Position numbers and translations under genes: made by a program. Of a DNA stretch of 64,000 nt, positions 35,700 to 46,473 are shown in pieces; position 1 is the stretch's first letter; the number at the start of each line of letters is the position of its first letter. Origin of the DNA: Stromatinia cepivora (lineage: Eukaryota; Ascomycota; Leotiomycetes; Helotiales; Sclerotiniaceae). The stretch spans positions 372,001 to 436,000 of the forward strand of contig RCTD01000032.1 of NCBI GenBank assembly GCA_014898415.1, read 5' to 3'. The notes under the pieces were generated by a model that was given only the letters and a program-made list of their open reading frames with translations, was not told the DNA's origin and made no database searches.

Positions 35700-38600
35700 T
35701 CCCTTTTAAATATTCTTGATATAACCATATATTTTAGATATCGATATGATATAGTTTCGTAATAATCCATTCGTTCTTATTAATCACTAATTTGATCATT
35801 TATTGATTATTGCAGAAAATTGTTATAGGCTTTTTCATTGCTAGATCAATCTCTTTTAAGAAATGTAAGATTGCCATAATTTCTTTTGATATATATTCGA
35901 CTCCGAAAAGCTTTGCTTCGATAATCGAAATGATTATGGTATCTTGCTTGAATACTTTTCATATAATTAAACTATCGAAAAAGGATATAATATATTTTTG
36001 GGATGATCGATAAATATCTGAATCATTTGCAAAAAAAATGTCTGAGAAGACAAGAAATTGTAATATTTGATTACTGTTATATTGGATTGCGAGATACCTT
36101 GTATTCTATAGATATTGTAAATAGTGATCAACAGCTTTTATATGATCACTCGATGGATTAATCAAATAATAATTTAATTACAAAGCAACGAATGATATAT
36201 CCGCTTTTATAATGATTGCAATATATAATACTGAGCTCATTTTCTTTTGATACATTTTTATAATATATATAGAAACTTGACCCTGATTTTTCCGAAATAC
36301 TATTATCGAGAACGGTATACTTGCTGTCCCATTTGTTGCTTTGAATTTCTTAATAATCTTTTCAATATATATATTATAAACTAATTATAACTTTTTCTTG
36401 GATCGATTATAGAATATATGTATACCTAAAAACTATTTAATGTTTTCCAGGTTTTGTAATTTATATACAATTTTGATTCCTTTAATAATCTTTATGGTAA
36501 TTGATTTGTTTTTCTTATAATAAATGATCTGAATATTATTTACAAAGAAAAGAATTATGATAATATACTTTGGATTAATATATAAATATGATTTCTCCTT
36601 GTATTATACCAATCCTAATTTCTCGAGTGTTCGAATGAAATCCCTAAACCATATAACTAAAGAATCTTGTAGACTATATAAAGCTCGATCGATTATAACA
36701 TTTTTGTTTAGGATTTTGTATTCATTAGATAGATAATATACAATTGAAATACCAAAAGGATTGTATAGAGTATTAACAAAGGTGTTGATTATATTGTATT
36801 ATTTTGTTTCGAGATTGTATTTAGTGATGATTGTTATTACAATTCGGAATAATCGATCTGCTAATATAGCAATATAAATAGTCTTAATAATACTCTTAGC
36901 CTAGAGATCTCTTTGTATTATTAAACGTAAACGGCAACAAATGATTAGACCTTGATCATCGTATTTATACATAAACACCTATTGAAGGGGGATCGGTTTT
37001 GAAGATTCTGATCCAGAATCGATTTTATGTTAGGTTTTTCTAGCCTTAAGGTTATTAACCTTAAGATCGTAGTTCTATTTGAATCAATATCTTATTTGAT
37101 GATCTTCTAATTGATAATAAAAACGAAGTAATTTTGAAATTGTAAATATATAAATTCGAAGAAATAGTATTGTTTATAATCCATTAATTGTAGACCAAAT
37201 GAAAGGCAATAGTGATTTTGCTTTAATTCCAGTGATAATCATATTGTGAATTATCACAAATTGGGAATACTTTTTTATATTATCCATTCCTTGCTGATCA
37301 AATCAAAATATAAAATGAAAATTGTTTAAACAGAGTAATCCTATTGAACCTATCCTTTGAGATATAATAGTTCCTATATAGGATCTAGTATTGGGATTAC
37401 TCTTTTGATAATATTATTGTATATATAATTACCTTTATATACATACTGATTACTTTAGGATACAAAAGTTAGATAACTTTCAAAAAAGAAATGATTCCGA
37501 ATAGTAGTTGTATAATTAAAACTCAAATAGATTGATCTAAGCCCTAGGTATTTCAATCCTTATAATATAAGCTTTTTTAGATATTTATTTAAGATTATAA
37601 ATCTACAAGTTCTTTATAAATCGATCAAATGAATATATAGGGTATAGTAGTCTTTGTAATGATTGGATTTCCTTTATAGAATATTCTAATTGATCATTTC
37701 AATGTATATGCTTCCTTTTAAAACGTTAAGATTGATCGATTGAAGCGGTCTCTGGATCACTTTTGTATATACCGCAAAGAACTTCGATAATACGATTAAT
37801 AAGTTCATATTCTATATTCCCTATATCAATATGTTCAATAAGGTCGGGATCTGTATTATTGTTATGGACATTTTCTTGAATAATGTTAATATCTTTATCC
37901 ACAAAATATGATTGCTTTTCAATGAAAAAATCAACTTCTCCAATTTCTCTAATAGAAGGATTGACCGGCGTTTATATATCTTCATTATATACCTTATCCT
38001 TATTACCTGAAGGATTAGGTGGATTGGATAATCCTAGATCGATTTCTTTATTTCTATTATCATTCTCCAGATCTATATTTACCCCCGAGACCAATTTATT
38101 TGTAGATAATAGATCTGAAATACGTTTAATAAATGAATTAAGGGCTTTTCGATTCATAAAAATAGGTAGATAAATGAAGTCCTTATAATTATCTTCGTTT
38201 TGAATAATCGTTCTATTCAATTTGATATAATCTTATAGGTTAAAAACTCTAATAAACTGTTTAAATTCTTTTATAATATGAATATCGATTATTCGATTAA
38301 TGAAATCTATATGATAAATGAATTCCTTATTAAATATTATATTTCGAATAATAATAACTTTATCGAACTTGGATATCCATATATAATAGATCAGTGTACC
38401 TGGGATATAATCTATTAAATACCCAATATATACTTGAGGATTGGTTTTATATTATTTCCTATTAATTCCAATTTCTTTGTTCTTATTCAAAAAATAAATT
38501 CAGTATTTATATCTATAGATTCCATTCTAATTGAGATAAAGATCATTAGATATTTTCTTTATGAATAGGGGATTATCTTTACGAAAATAATTATAGAATC

Positions 38601-39860
38601 ATATATCGAGCACTTTATTAGGTGATTTGAAGGATTTGGCCTTCAAAGGATTTATATTATATAAGTAAATAACAATTTGCATTACTTCTATTTATAATTT
38701 GTCTAGTAAACCTGTTATAATCCGCATTTTTATTTGTTTTGTGATTATTTTTTATTCTATACATTTTGATTCTCTATTGGGTTTATACATATAAGATAGG
38801 GATAATTTGAATTCGATACTTTCTTGCTTGATCCATTTCTTAAATAACATTGTTTCTATAACTCCAATAATAGATATATTATTATCCTATTTGATCATTA
38901 CGATCACTAAATCATATTTATAATAAACCTAGATTATAAAGTTTTAAATAATTATAAATACTTCATTATATATTTTATAATAGATTGAATATAAAAAGAT
39001 CTTGTTATAATATATTTCTTTGATCAATAAAAACCATAATGCATTATTATACTCTTTATCGAAATCAAAAAGATCCCATTGAATTTTATAGAAAAACCAA
39101 GATGGCTGACAATTATTTAAAACACGAAAAATGATTTGCTTTGTATAAATGCAAATATAGTTAATATAATTGAAACGAATAATACCTTTTATTTTAATGT
39201 TTTACATTATAAATATTAAATATTCAAAAGCTTCCTTCCCCAAATACTTAGAACGTTTATGTTATATTTCATTTGTATCTTCTCTTGGGAGAGATGGATT
39301 ACAAAAACGATAAAATACTTTATTTATTTTTCTGTTTATTGTTGAATATATTATAAAAGGATTATTTATGGGAATAGATAAAAAAATGCTCGAATAAATA
39401 GAAAACAGTTTGTGTTCTAAGAATATAAGATTTTCAGCATAAATATATTGAATAATTATTATATTATTTGTATAATCTTCTTTATGAAAAATATAATCAT
39501 ATCCTGAAAATTATAGGCCGGTTTTTTCCAATCGAGTCTTCAAAACGATATTGATATAAAAACCAGGGATGAATACTATATCGTTCAAGATCAAATCATT
39601 ATTAAAATAATCTTCTCTCTTGATGATCCTTTTGATAATACGAACCCTGTATTCTAAGATTTGAAAACTGGAAATGCCTATTTCTACAAAATCATTGGGA
39701 TCGGATAATCGATATCAATAATCATTCAGCAAAGATATATCGTTTATGATATATATAGTACTATAATTATCGAGCAAAATGTTATTGAATAGATGGTATA
39801 CTTTTACTATTATAGAGTATACCCCTGATTGATTGTATCGAGCATCTAAAATAGTAACAT
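35700..39860 (-). pseudogene. Copia pol remnant: protease, integrase, reverse transcriptase, RNase H
   Basis: Interrupted minus-strand frames read: near 39750 the protease-like LLDNYSTIYIINDISLLND (from a D-S/N-G-A-T-x-H motif); near 36950-37010 VFMYKYDDQGLIICCRLRL (start of Copia reverse transcriptase); near 36840 LFRIVITIITKYNLETK; near 36510-36560 LFFVNNIQIIYYKK, the F-x-V-D-D box with both Asp changed to Asn; near 36420 FLGIHIFYNRSKKKLWL-type sequence; and near 35800-36050 the RNase H pattern IIISIIEAKLFGVEYISKE with FCNNQ. The acidic 37750-38220 stretch fits the integrase/reverse transcriptase linker. Stops throughout. Confidence 0.8.
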
Positions 39861-39897
39861 TAATTGAAGATCCTAAAAAATCAATAGAACCTTTTAT

Positions 39898-41324
39898 TTA
39901 TTTCTTTTTGATCCAATCAGAATAAAACTGCTTCCATAAATACGATCTTGTTCGATCCCTAATTGCTTGTAATTCGTTTTCGCTGAATATCTTTTTAAAC
40001 GGTGAATTGATCTTTTTAATAAGCGTTAACTTTATAACTTTGTAATTGTATATAGTATAACCATAACCAATTCCATTATTCCATTCAGATTCAGTTCTAC
40101 AAGAACATTCCCAAATCTTCTTGATCTTTTGATTACTTCTAGAATTGATACTCTTTTTATTCTTCTTAAATCTTTTATTATTTTGAAAAAAAATAAATAT
40201 AGAATATATTCCTTTTTTAGCTTTTAAAAAAATAGAATCCTGAAAGATTAATCCTTCAAAAATGTCTTCGAATTGTTTAAATAAAAGATTGGATAATTCA
40301 AGTTGATTATTCATTTCGATTTACATAATTATAATATTTGCCCAAATTAGAAGCATCCTGATATTAATGGTTTATAGAAAAATATTAATAGCGATTTTAT
40401 TTTATACCTTAATAATCTTATATGCGAAAACTTTGATATAAATTATAATCCAATCCTTATACCATTTGATAGAATCGGTTCTGCCGAGTGAGGCTTGCAT
40501 TAGAACAGATCGATATTCTTATAGTATTGCGAACTTAACAGTAGTTATTGTAGATACGAGCTTTTTTTTGAATACATTAATGATTATCTTGAATGAAAGA
40601 GCTATAGTACCCTGATTGAGAATGGATAATTCTATAAGATGTATTTGATCAATTGATGATTCGATTTATTCATAAATATCCCTGAAAGCTTTATAATTCT
40701 GTATATATTCTTGTTGTCGATATCGATATTTCAATTGAAGAAAGGCAAACTCAAAAGAGATTTCTTAAAAGGTGATTAAAAGTAAAGCAGTAAATTTATT
40801 AAAAGTAAATCCCAATGTATTACCATCAGAATCTTTTATTTTTATATCTCTATTAGTATCTTCTTTGAATTGGATCACTATAAGATATTCCAAGAATTCC
40901 TTTTGATATTGAATTTGTTTCTTTTGATCATATTTGGATTAAAGATCGATAACAAAAAATAAAACAAGTGATTTGATTGAAAACCAATCGACCTAAGCAC
41001 GGATAGGTTCATTCGTCAGATCAGAGCTTGAAATAGATATCGCTGATATGGAAACAAGCGGATCGTTCTTTGGATTAACTGAATTCCAAATTCCTTGAAC
41101 TTGATATTTATTTTTCAAGTATAGATATTACTCCAATCATTAAGTATAGATTATAAAAAGAAGATCGTTTTGATCCTTTGCCATATTGAATAAAGATAAT
41201 TAAATTGATATGAATATTGAATTATAAATAAAGTAGGAATAATATTTTAAGAATAATCCCTTGAATATTTAATAATCACTGGATAAAAAGTTGTATAGAT
41301 TTTAAAAGCTATCAGACTTATAAC
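39898..41324 (-). pseudogene. Copia gag region remnant
   Basis: By position (between 5' LTR and protease) this is gag. The longest open piece (39898-40314, 138 codons) is basic and Lys/Asn-rich and ends ELQAIRDRTRSYLWKQFYSDW. I see no intact zinc knuckle. The assignment rests on order. Confidence 0.5.
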
Positions 41325-41633
41325 TATTACGGGATAATATAATTATATAGTATTTTCAAGGATCGTTAAATAGATGGTATATATGATTAATAAAATAAAA
41401 GAATTGAATGATTTGCTTTTGATTATATGAATCAAGAGCTGTATATATAGAACAAATGAATGGTTATCTAGTCGATATACACCTTAATTAGACTAGATCT
41501 TTGTTTATTAGTATATCAGGATCACTTTATTAATTGGTGGATTGATAAGGGCTAGTAGATCCTTCATTCCGATTGGAAAGTATACGCTTTGATCCTTCAT
41601 AAGATACAGGGGATTGCGGGGCTTTCTGTGACA
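41325..41633 (-). repeat. 5' LTR of inner Copia element
   Basis: Pairs with 33373-33681. It ends in GTGACA, followed directly by ATTAT, the duplicated target. Confidence 0.9.
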
Positions 41634-41638
41634 ATTAT

Positions 41639-41960
41639 ATATATGTAACGTTGTGTTTCATTTTTAAGTGATATAGTATACAGTTTGAATCGTTCTATGA
41701 CCAATAATTGCCACAAATTAGTTTTAGGTTCAATACCATCGCTAAGTTTAGTAGTAAGATTTGTAGGTTTTGATGCATATGCATCTTGCTGCGAATTGTG
41801 ATTAATATGGGAATGCGATTTTGATCGGTTAGGTTGGCTTTTTGAATAAAAGGACCCCTGATTATTAGGTGGGTTGTTACTTCCTGAAAAGGAAGGAGAA
41901 TCCTTGGAGGGCCCCGGGTGATTAGGTTGTCTAATCGAAGTTTTCTTTCTCTGATTTCGG
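41639..41960 (-). pseudogene. Gypsy gag remnant, first part
   Basis: A minus-strand frame reads PNHPGPSKDSPSFSGSNNPP, NNQGSFYSKSQPNRSKSHSH and then KLSDGIEPKTNLWQLL, the LSDG-x-P-x-x-x-x-W pattern at the start of fungal Gypsy gag. It is cut by the Copia element at 41634. Confidence 0.75.
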
Positions 41961-42568
41961 GATCTTTAGGTTTGTTTAGATAAAGGTCCTTGAATTTCGA
42001 TTAAAGGAATAAAGGGAGTCCCAGATATTATTATTAACCTGAATATCTGTGTAGATATCATTTGAGATTCAAAAGAAGATTGCATTGTTATAGAGTTCGT
42101 TATTATTATAGCTTTCAATTGTCGATTCTTCTTTTTCAAATTCATAATTATTATATAAAGATTTTATAATTATAATAATAATTCGGAAGGAGTAATTGAA
42201 TCATTAGGAATATTGATTTTATATACTGAAATCTTCTTTTTACCAGTCTTCTTTTTTCTAATAATAATATTATCCAATTCTATATTTATATTTTCTTCGA
42301 AGGGTTGTTGAAATAATTGAGAAGAAAGAGAGGGTTCTTTAGAATATATTTTCGAAGATTTGGAGCGTACAGAAGGAGGAATTCGTTGTATTATAAAAGT
42401 GATGATACATTTCTAAAGATATTTATATCTTCATCAACTAAATCGGAATAGATCTTCTTTCTTTAGATATAATATTTGTAAAAGTTTATCTAAAAAGGTA
42501 TTATTAAAGTGAAGTATTATTTAGGAGGCCATCAGATAGCCGGATGTTTGTAAATAAATTATAGATAA

Positions 42569-42850
42569 TATAATATATAAGAGCTATAATAGAATTGAAT
42601 AAATAAGATCAATTATATTCTTTAAAATCTACAATTAAAGAATTATGACTTGTAAAGAGCGATTAGATATATATATACAAATACCCATTTGTGGGCTGCA
42701 GGGTTGTGCATAAGCGTTATTAGGGTTACCATTTTACTATACTAAATCGTATGATTCGTAACGCATACGCACAGATGATCAGCTCATAAATTGATATGGG
42801 AGATAAGAGGTATCACGTGGTTAGCCTCCTATGGTTCACGATTCGTGACA
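42569..42850 (-). repeat. 5' LTR of outer Gypsy element
   Basis: Pairs with 27951-28232. It ends CACGATTCGTGACA and is followed by the duplicated target GTTAT. Its left 12 bp are all C-to-T or G-to-A relative to the other copy. Confidence 0.9.
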
Positions 42851-42855
42851 GTTAT

Positions 42856-43905
42856 ACCCTTAATATTGAAGATTAAGAATCTATATTTTAATATTATAAA
42901 TAATATTATTATAATTTGATATTTGCTTATTCCATTATAGTCTCCAAATCACTACTTCTCAATTATAAGATTTATCACCTTCAAATACATAATCTCTAAT
43001 AAAAAATTTATATAAAAATCTATATAAATATTAATAAAACATTATTAATGAATTATTATATATATTAATTAAATTTCTTGAATCCCTTTTTATATAATAT
43101 AATTTAAAATTCATTGAAAATTTCTATTTTATTTTTAATAATTTTTGTTGAAAAGTTATTCAAGGTTTTTATATTTTTTATATTTGTAATCTTATATAAA
43201 CTATATATAAACCGAAAATTTAAAGTTCAACCTTTAATATCTTAATAAAAAAAATTCTAAAAAATCTGAAATTTTCAAAATCTATTTATATATATATTAT
43301 AAATCTATATTTAAAATTTCAAAGAATTGTGTTTATAAATAGGAAATTAAAAATGATGATTTTCGTGATTTCTGATATGGAGAAGTGGTTCGAAATAAAG
43401 ATGGTTCGAAAGTAAAATATTGGATATTGGATATTGGATATTGGATATTGGATATTGGATATTGGATATTGGATATTGGATATTGGATATTGGATATTAG
43501 ATATAATTTGGGTTTGTAAGATGATGTAATGAATAATAATATAATTAATAGATGATATAATATGAAAGTGTATAATATACTCTTTTTCTACACCTAGAAT
43601 AAGATGGAGTTCAGTCAGTTAGAGCAGCGTATGAATAAATGAATAATTCGCATGCATATGAGTTATTTTTCTAAATTCTACTCTGCTTCTGGTGTTCGAA
43701 AGTCTGCTCGAAATTTTTCCCAGAAGATTTATATGTACTGTGATTTGTTGATATTCGCATTGTAGCTTATGAAAACGGTGGTCTGTTTCTATCCAAGCAT
43801 CATCGAATCATTATACAAGGAAGCTTGAGGAATAAATGATATAGGAACACTTAATCTGGATTTCAAATGCACTCTCCATTTCATCCTATCTTACACACCC
43901 CCGTC
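42856..43905. other. AT-rich flank and return to unique sequence
   Basis: 42856-43560 is AT-rich with no gene. Normal composition resumes near 43580. The stretch contains the minisatellite listed separately. Confidence 0.6.
43417..43499. repeat. 7-bp minisatellite (ATTGGAT)n
   Basis: About 12 nearly perfect copies of ATTGGAT lie head to tail. The last copy is altered (ATTAGAT). The array sits between the transposon flank and unique DNA. Confidence 0.95.
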
Positions 43906-45642
43906 TCACCCCTCATTCCCCATCCCCCTCAAATGTCCCAACACAGCGCCCAACCTCCTTAAAGCTTTCAAATCGCCACTATCTTTCGCCTCTCCGGTTT
44001 CCCTCTCCTTTTCCTCTCTTCCCAATTCTTCCCTAGCCTCCAGGATCAAAGGTAATAAACCCCCCCAAACTTCATCCGTATACCCCCTCAACACACCCTC
44101 CCAATCACTTTTCCATTCTTCCTTTCCTTTTCCCTTCCCCTCGTCCATCTTACTCTTAAACATCACACCCGCGAACATGTGCTCTTTCCCATTATCCTCC
44201 TCCTTACCCCTCCTCTCCTCCCTCCATCTTGCCTCTTTCTCTTTCTCATACCCAGGAATAAGATTCAACGAATGATCTCCCTTAGAAATCCGATAAACCA
44301 CCGGTTCCGGAAACAATAAATCCCTCGTAATCCTCCTAATCCTCTCTCTTTCCTCCTCATTCATTCCCCATTTCCATTCCCATTCATATCCTTTCATATC
44401 CTGCTCATTCTCCGCCCACGCTTTCTGTTCAGTTAATAACTCCCCCATCTCTTCCTCAAAATCTAAATCTAATCCACCTATTTTCGATAATATTTCTCGA
44501 ACGGCTTCTCCGTCTCTTTTTTCTTGTTCTGATATACTTGTATGAGTAAACTCGACACTTCTAGATCCGTCTCTTTCAGAATATCCCGGGGAAGACACTT
44601 TTCCGTTTTCACCATTAGAACTTATATTAGAAGGTTCGGGCTCGCCAAGGAATTTGTCCATATCAAAATCTCCCTCCCACTCTTTAAGCTTATCGATTTC
44701 GACCTGTGGATTTTGAACCTGTTCTGTAGAAGTAGAAGCACCAGAAGTCCGAGCCCATACATTTTTCCACTCCGAATTCGTATTTCCTTGTATCAAACCC
44801 GAATTCGGCTTGGAAACTGCACCATATTTAAATCGATCCTTCTGAGTATCCATTCCTTCTCCCTCTCCCTCTGCATCAGCATCTCCCCAAAAGAAATTCG
44901 TATTTCCCTGCGTGAGAAAACCCGCACCAAAACCAGCACCCGCACCCGCACCAGAGCTAGACGATGCTGCATAATCTACTTCTTGACCTCGATTCCGACT
45001 GCGACTCCCAGCTCCAGGTCCAGGTCCAGGTCCAGGTCCAGATGCAAATCCAAAATCATCAGCTGGCGCAAGAGAAGGAACGCCATCCAAAAAATCCGAA
45101 AATTCATTTTCGCTCTGTTGCATATGTCGTGCCCTCTCACTCTGACCCTCACTAGCTTTTTCATCCCCTCCATTTCCTTTCATGTCGTTATTTCCTGCGC
45201 TCCTGGTTCCTTCATTTCTCGCCGCAGGACCAGCAAACCCAACACCAGCATCCCTTAAGCTAGAAGGTCCTGCATAACTCCCACTCCCACCTCCATTCCC
45301 ACCTCCACCCACACCCCCCTTCCCATCCCCCCTCCCCCTCATCAAACCCACCACATCCCTCCTCAGCCCCTCACCTCCCTCACCCCCTAGGCCTTCACCT
45401 CTTCTATCTCCCTTAAAAACATCTCTCCCCAATCCCGTCGCCGAAGCACCTATACGCGCCAATAACGAAGATTGAGGTTGTTCATCTCTTTTTGTCGGTA
45501 TATGCGTCTTATTACCATTATTACCATTATCACTACCATTATCATCCTTACTACCATTATTTGATTTCATTTCCGCTGGAGCTGGAGCTGAAGTTATAGC
45601 TTTGCCTTTTCCTTCTTTTCCTTTTAGATCGCTTGAGCTCAT
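43906..45642 (-). CDS. Hypothetical protein, low-complexity, with conserved-looking helical C-terminus
   Basis: Single frame of 578 aa from ATG 45642. I do not recognise it. Residues 1-180 are rich in G, N, S, R and K; a short acidic motif FSDFLDGVPSL occurs near 182; a Gly-Pro repeat follows (GPGPGPGPGAG near 203-213). A second acidic/aromatic motif KEWEGDFDMDKFLGEPEP lies near 319. The last 200 residues are charged and helical with many Trp (GYEWEWKWGM, EEWKSDWEGVLRGYTDEVW) and end ALRRLGAVLGHLRG. Codon use is GC-richer than the neighbouring transposon DNA, and the low-complexity antisense frame at 44542-45258 is a shadow. Possibly a rapidly evolving lineage-specific gene; no function assigned. 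Confidence 0.75.
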   Translation of the reverse strand: MSSSDLKGKEGKGKAITSAPAPAEMKSNNGSKDDNGSDNGNNGNKTHIPTKRDEQPQSSLLARIGASATGLGRDVFKGDRRGEGLGGEGGEGLRRDVVGLMRGRGDGKGGVGGGGNGGGSGSYAGPSSLRDAGVGFAGPAARNEGTRSAGNNDMKGNGGDEKASEGQSERARHMQQSENEFSDFLDGVPSLAPADDFGFASGPGPGPGPGAGSRSRNRGQEVDYAASSSSGAGAGAGFGAGFLTQGNTNFFWGDADAEGEGEGMDTQKDRFKYGAVSKPNSGLIQGNTNSEWKNVWARTSGASTSTEQVQNPQVEIDKLKEWEGDFDMDKFLGEPEPSNISSNGENGKVSSPGYSERDGSRSVEFTHTSISEQEKRDGEAVREILSKIGGLDLDFEEEMGELLTEQKAWAENEQDMKGYEWEWKWGMNEEERERIRRITRDLLFPEPVVYRISKGDHSLNLIPGYEKEKEARWREERRGKEEDNGKEHMFAGVMFKSKMDEGKGKGKEEWKSDWEGVLRGYTDEVWGGLLPLILEAREELGREEKERETGEAKDSGDLKALRRLGAVLGHLRGMGNEG

Positions 45643-46473
45643 TGTGGGATTATGATACGTATGTGATTATGGATTATGAATATGAATATTTAATCAAGAT
45701 AAGTAAATAAGTAAATAAGCAATGAGGTTTGTGCGTGGAGAATTGATAGATTAGATGTCGTTAATTTCCCCATCCCGCATTCCCGATCGCCTCCCTCGCC
45801 TCGCCTCGCCTCGGTTGAACAAGTCTTAGCTTAGTTCCAGATTCTTTCCGTTCGCCACCTGACATGTGACGGCTCACTAAGAACTAAAATTGAAGTTATA
45901 GAACTTTTTAAACATTCATTCATCAATACAAGTATTGCAATATCACAATCCCTGGATACCTCAGAATGGCTAATAGGTTATTAATTTCTATCATGCCTTT
46001 CCCGAATGAGGCAGAGTGAGCTTGTATTTCCGACGCGCACCCAACACCCCGATGCTCTGCATTTTGACATATCAATTGCATATAGGTCTTTCATGTGAAA
46101 CATCACATGCCTAGACAGATTTACCACCAGCACGTGAGTAATCGTATCAAATTCATATAAAGATATTTTATTCAACGGCAACAACACCTTATATACGGGT
46201 ACTACAAATGGCACGCTGAAAAAACCCGCAAACAACTGATATCATACCACCGCATTTCCCAACCGGCTATGCTACAACTCAGTTTATTCCATGCCCTGCT
46301 CAACTCAAAGATTCATAGATCATTCCTGATCTTGAAGTGATGTCCGTTTTCATCTTTGATCATTCCTGCCTGAAGGCCATCGCCTATTCTTCTCGGTCGC
46401 TTGTCATATAGGTACCCCTTCAAACCTTCAACCAGCCCCTTAAGCCATTACTCCATGTGCAAAACTTGAACAT
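45643..46473. other. Intergenic between two minus-strand genes
   Basis: The first part is the promoter of the low-complexity protein gene; it includes a run of GCCTC repeats near 45792-45812. The rest is the SDH1 3' flank. The frame at 45981-46235 has no features. Confidence 0.5.

Larger units (their letters stand above)
33373..41633 (-). mobile_element. Inner LTR retrotransposon, Ty1/Copia type, RIP-degraded, inserted in the Gypsy gag
   Basis: Two 309-bp direct repeats (33373-33681 and 41325-41633) bound it. The word ATTAT flanks both sides (33368-33372 and 41634-41638): a 5-bp target-site duplication. The better-preserved ends suggest TGTCAC...GTGACA termini with RIP changes. On the minus strand the order is gag region, protease, integrase region, reverse transcriptase, RNase H, the Copia order. 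At 8.26 kb it is long for a Copia element, mainly from about 2 kb between RNase H and the 3' LTR. No frame is intact. Confidence 0.9.
27951..42850 (-). mobile_element. Outer LTR retrotransposon, Ty3/Gypsy type, RIP-degraded, interrupted by a Copia element
   Basis: Two 282-bp direct repeats (27951-28232 and 42569-42850) bound the element, and the 5-bp word GTTAT lies immediately outside both ends (27946-27950 and 42851-42855): a target-site duplication. The coding strand is minus, so the right LTR is the 5' one. Protein order on the minus strand is gag, reverse transcriptase, RNase H region, integrase, the Ty3/Gypsy order. Removing the inner element and its duplicated ATTAT leaves about 6.6 kb, a usual Gypsy length. 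All frames are broken by stops and the LTRs differ by transitions, so it is dead. Confidence 0.9.

Noticed and set aside
44542..45258. 238-codon plus-strand frame
   Set aside because: It is antisense to the low-complexity gene; its Arg/Ser-rich composition is the mirror of that gene's Gly/Asp/Glu-rich codons.
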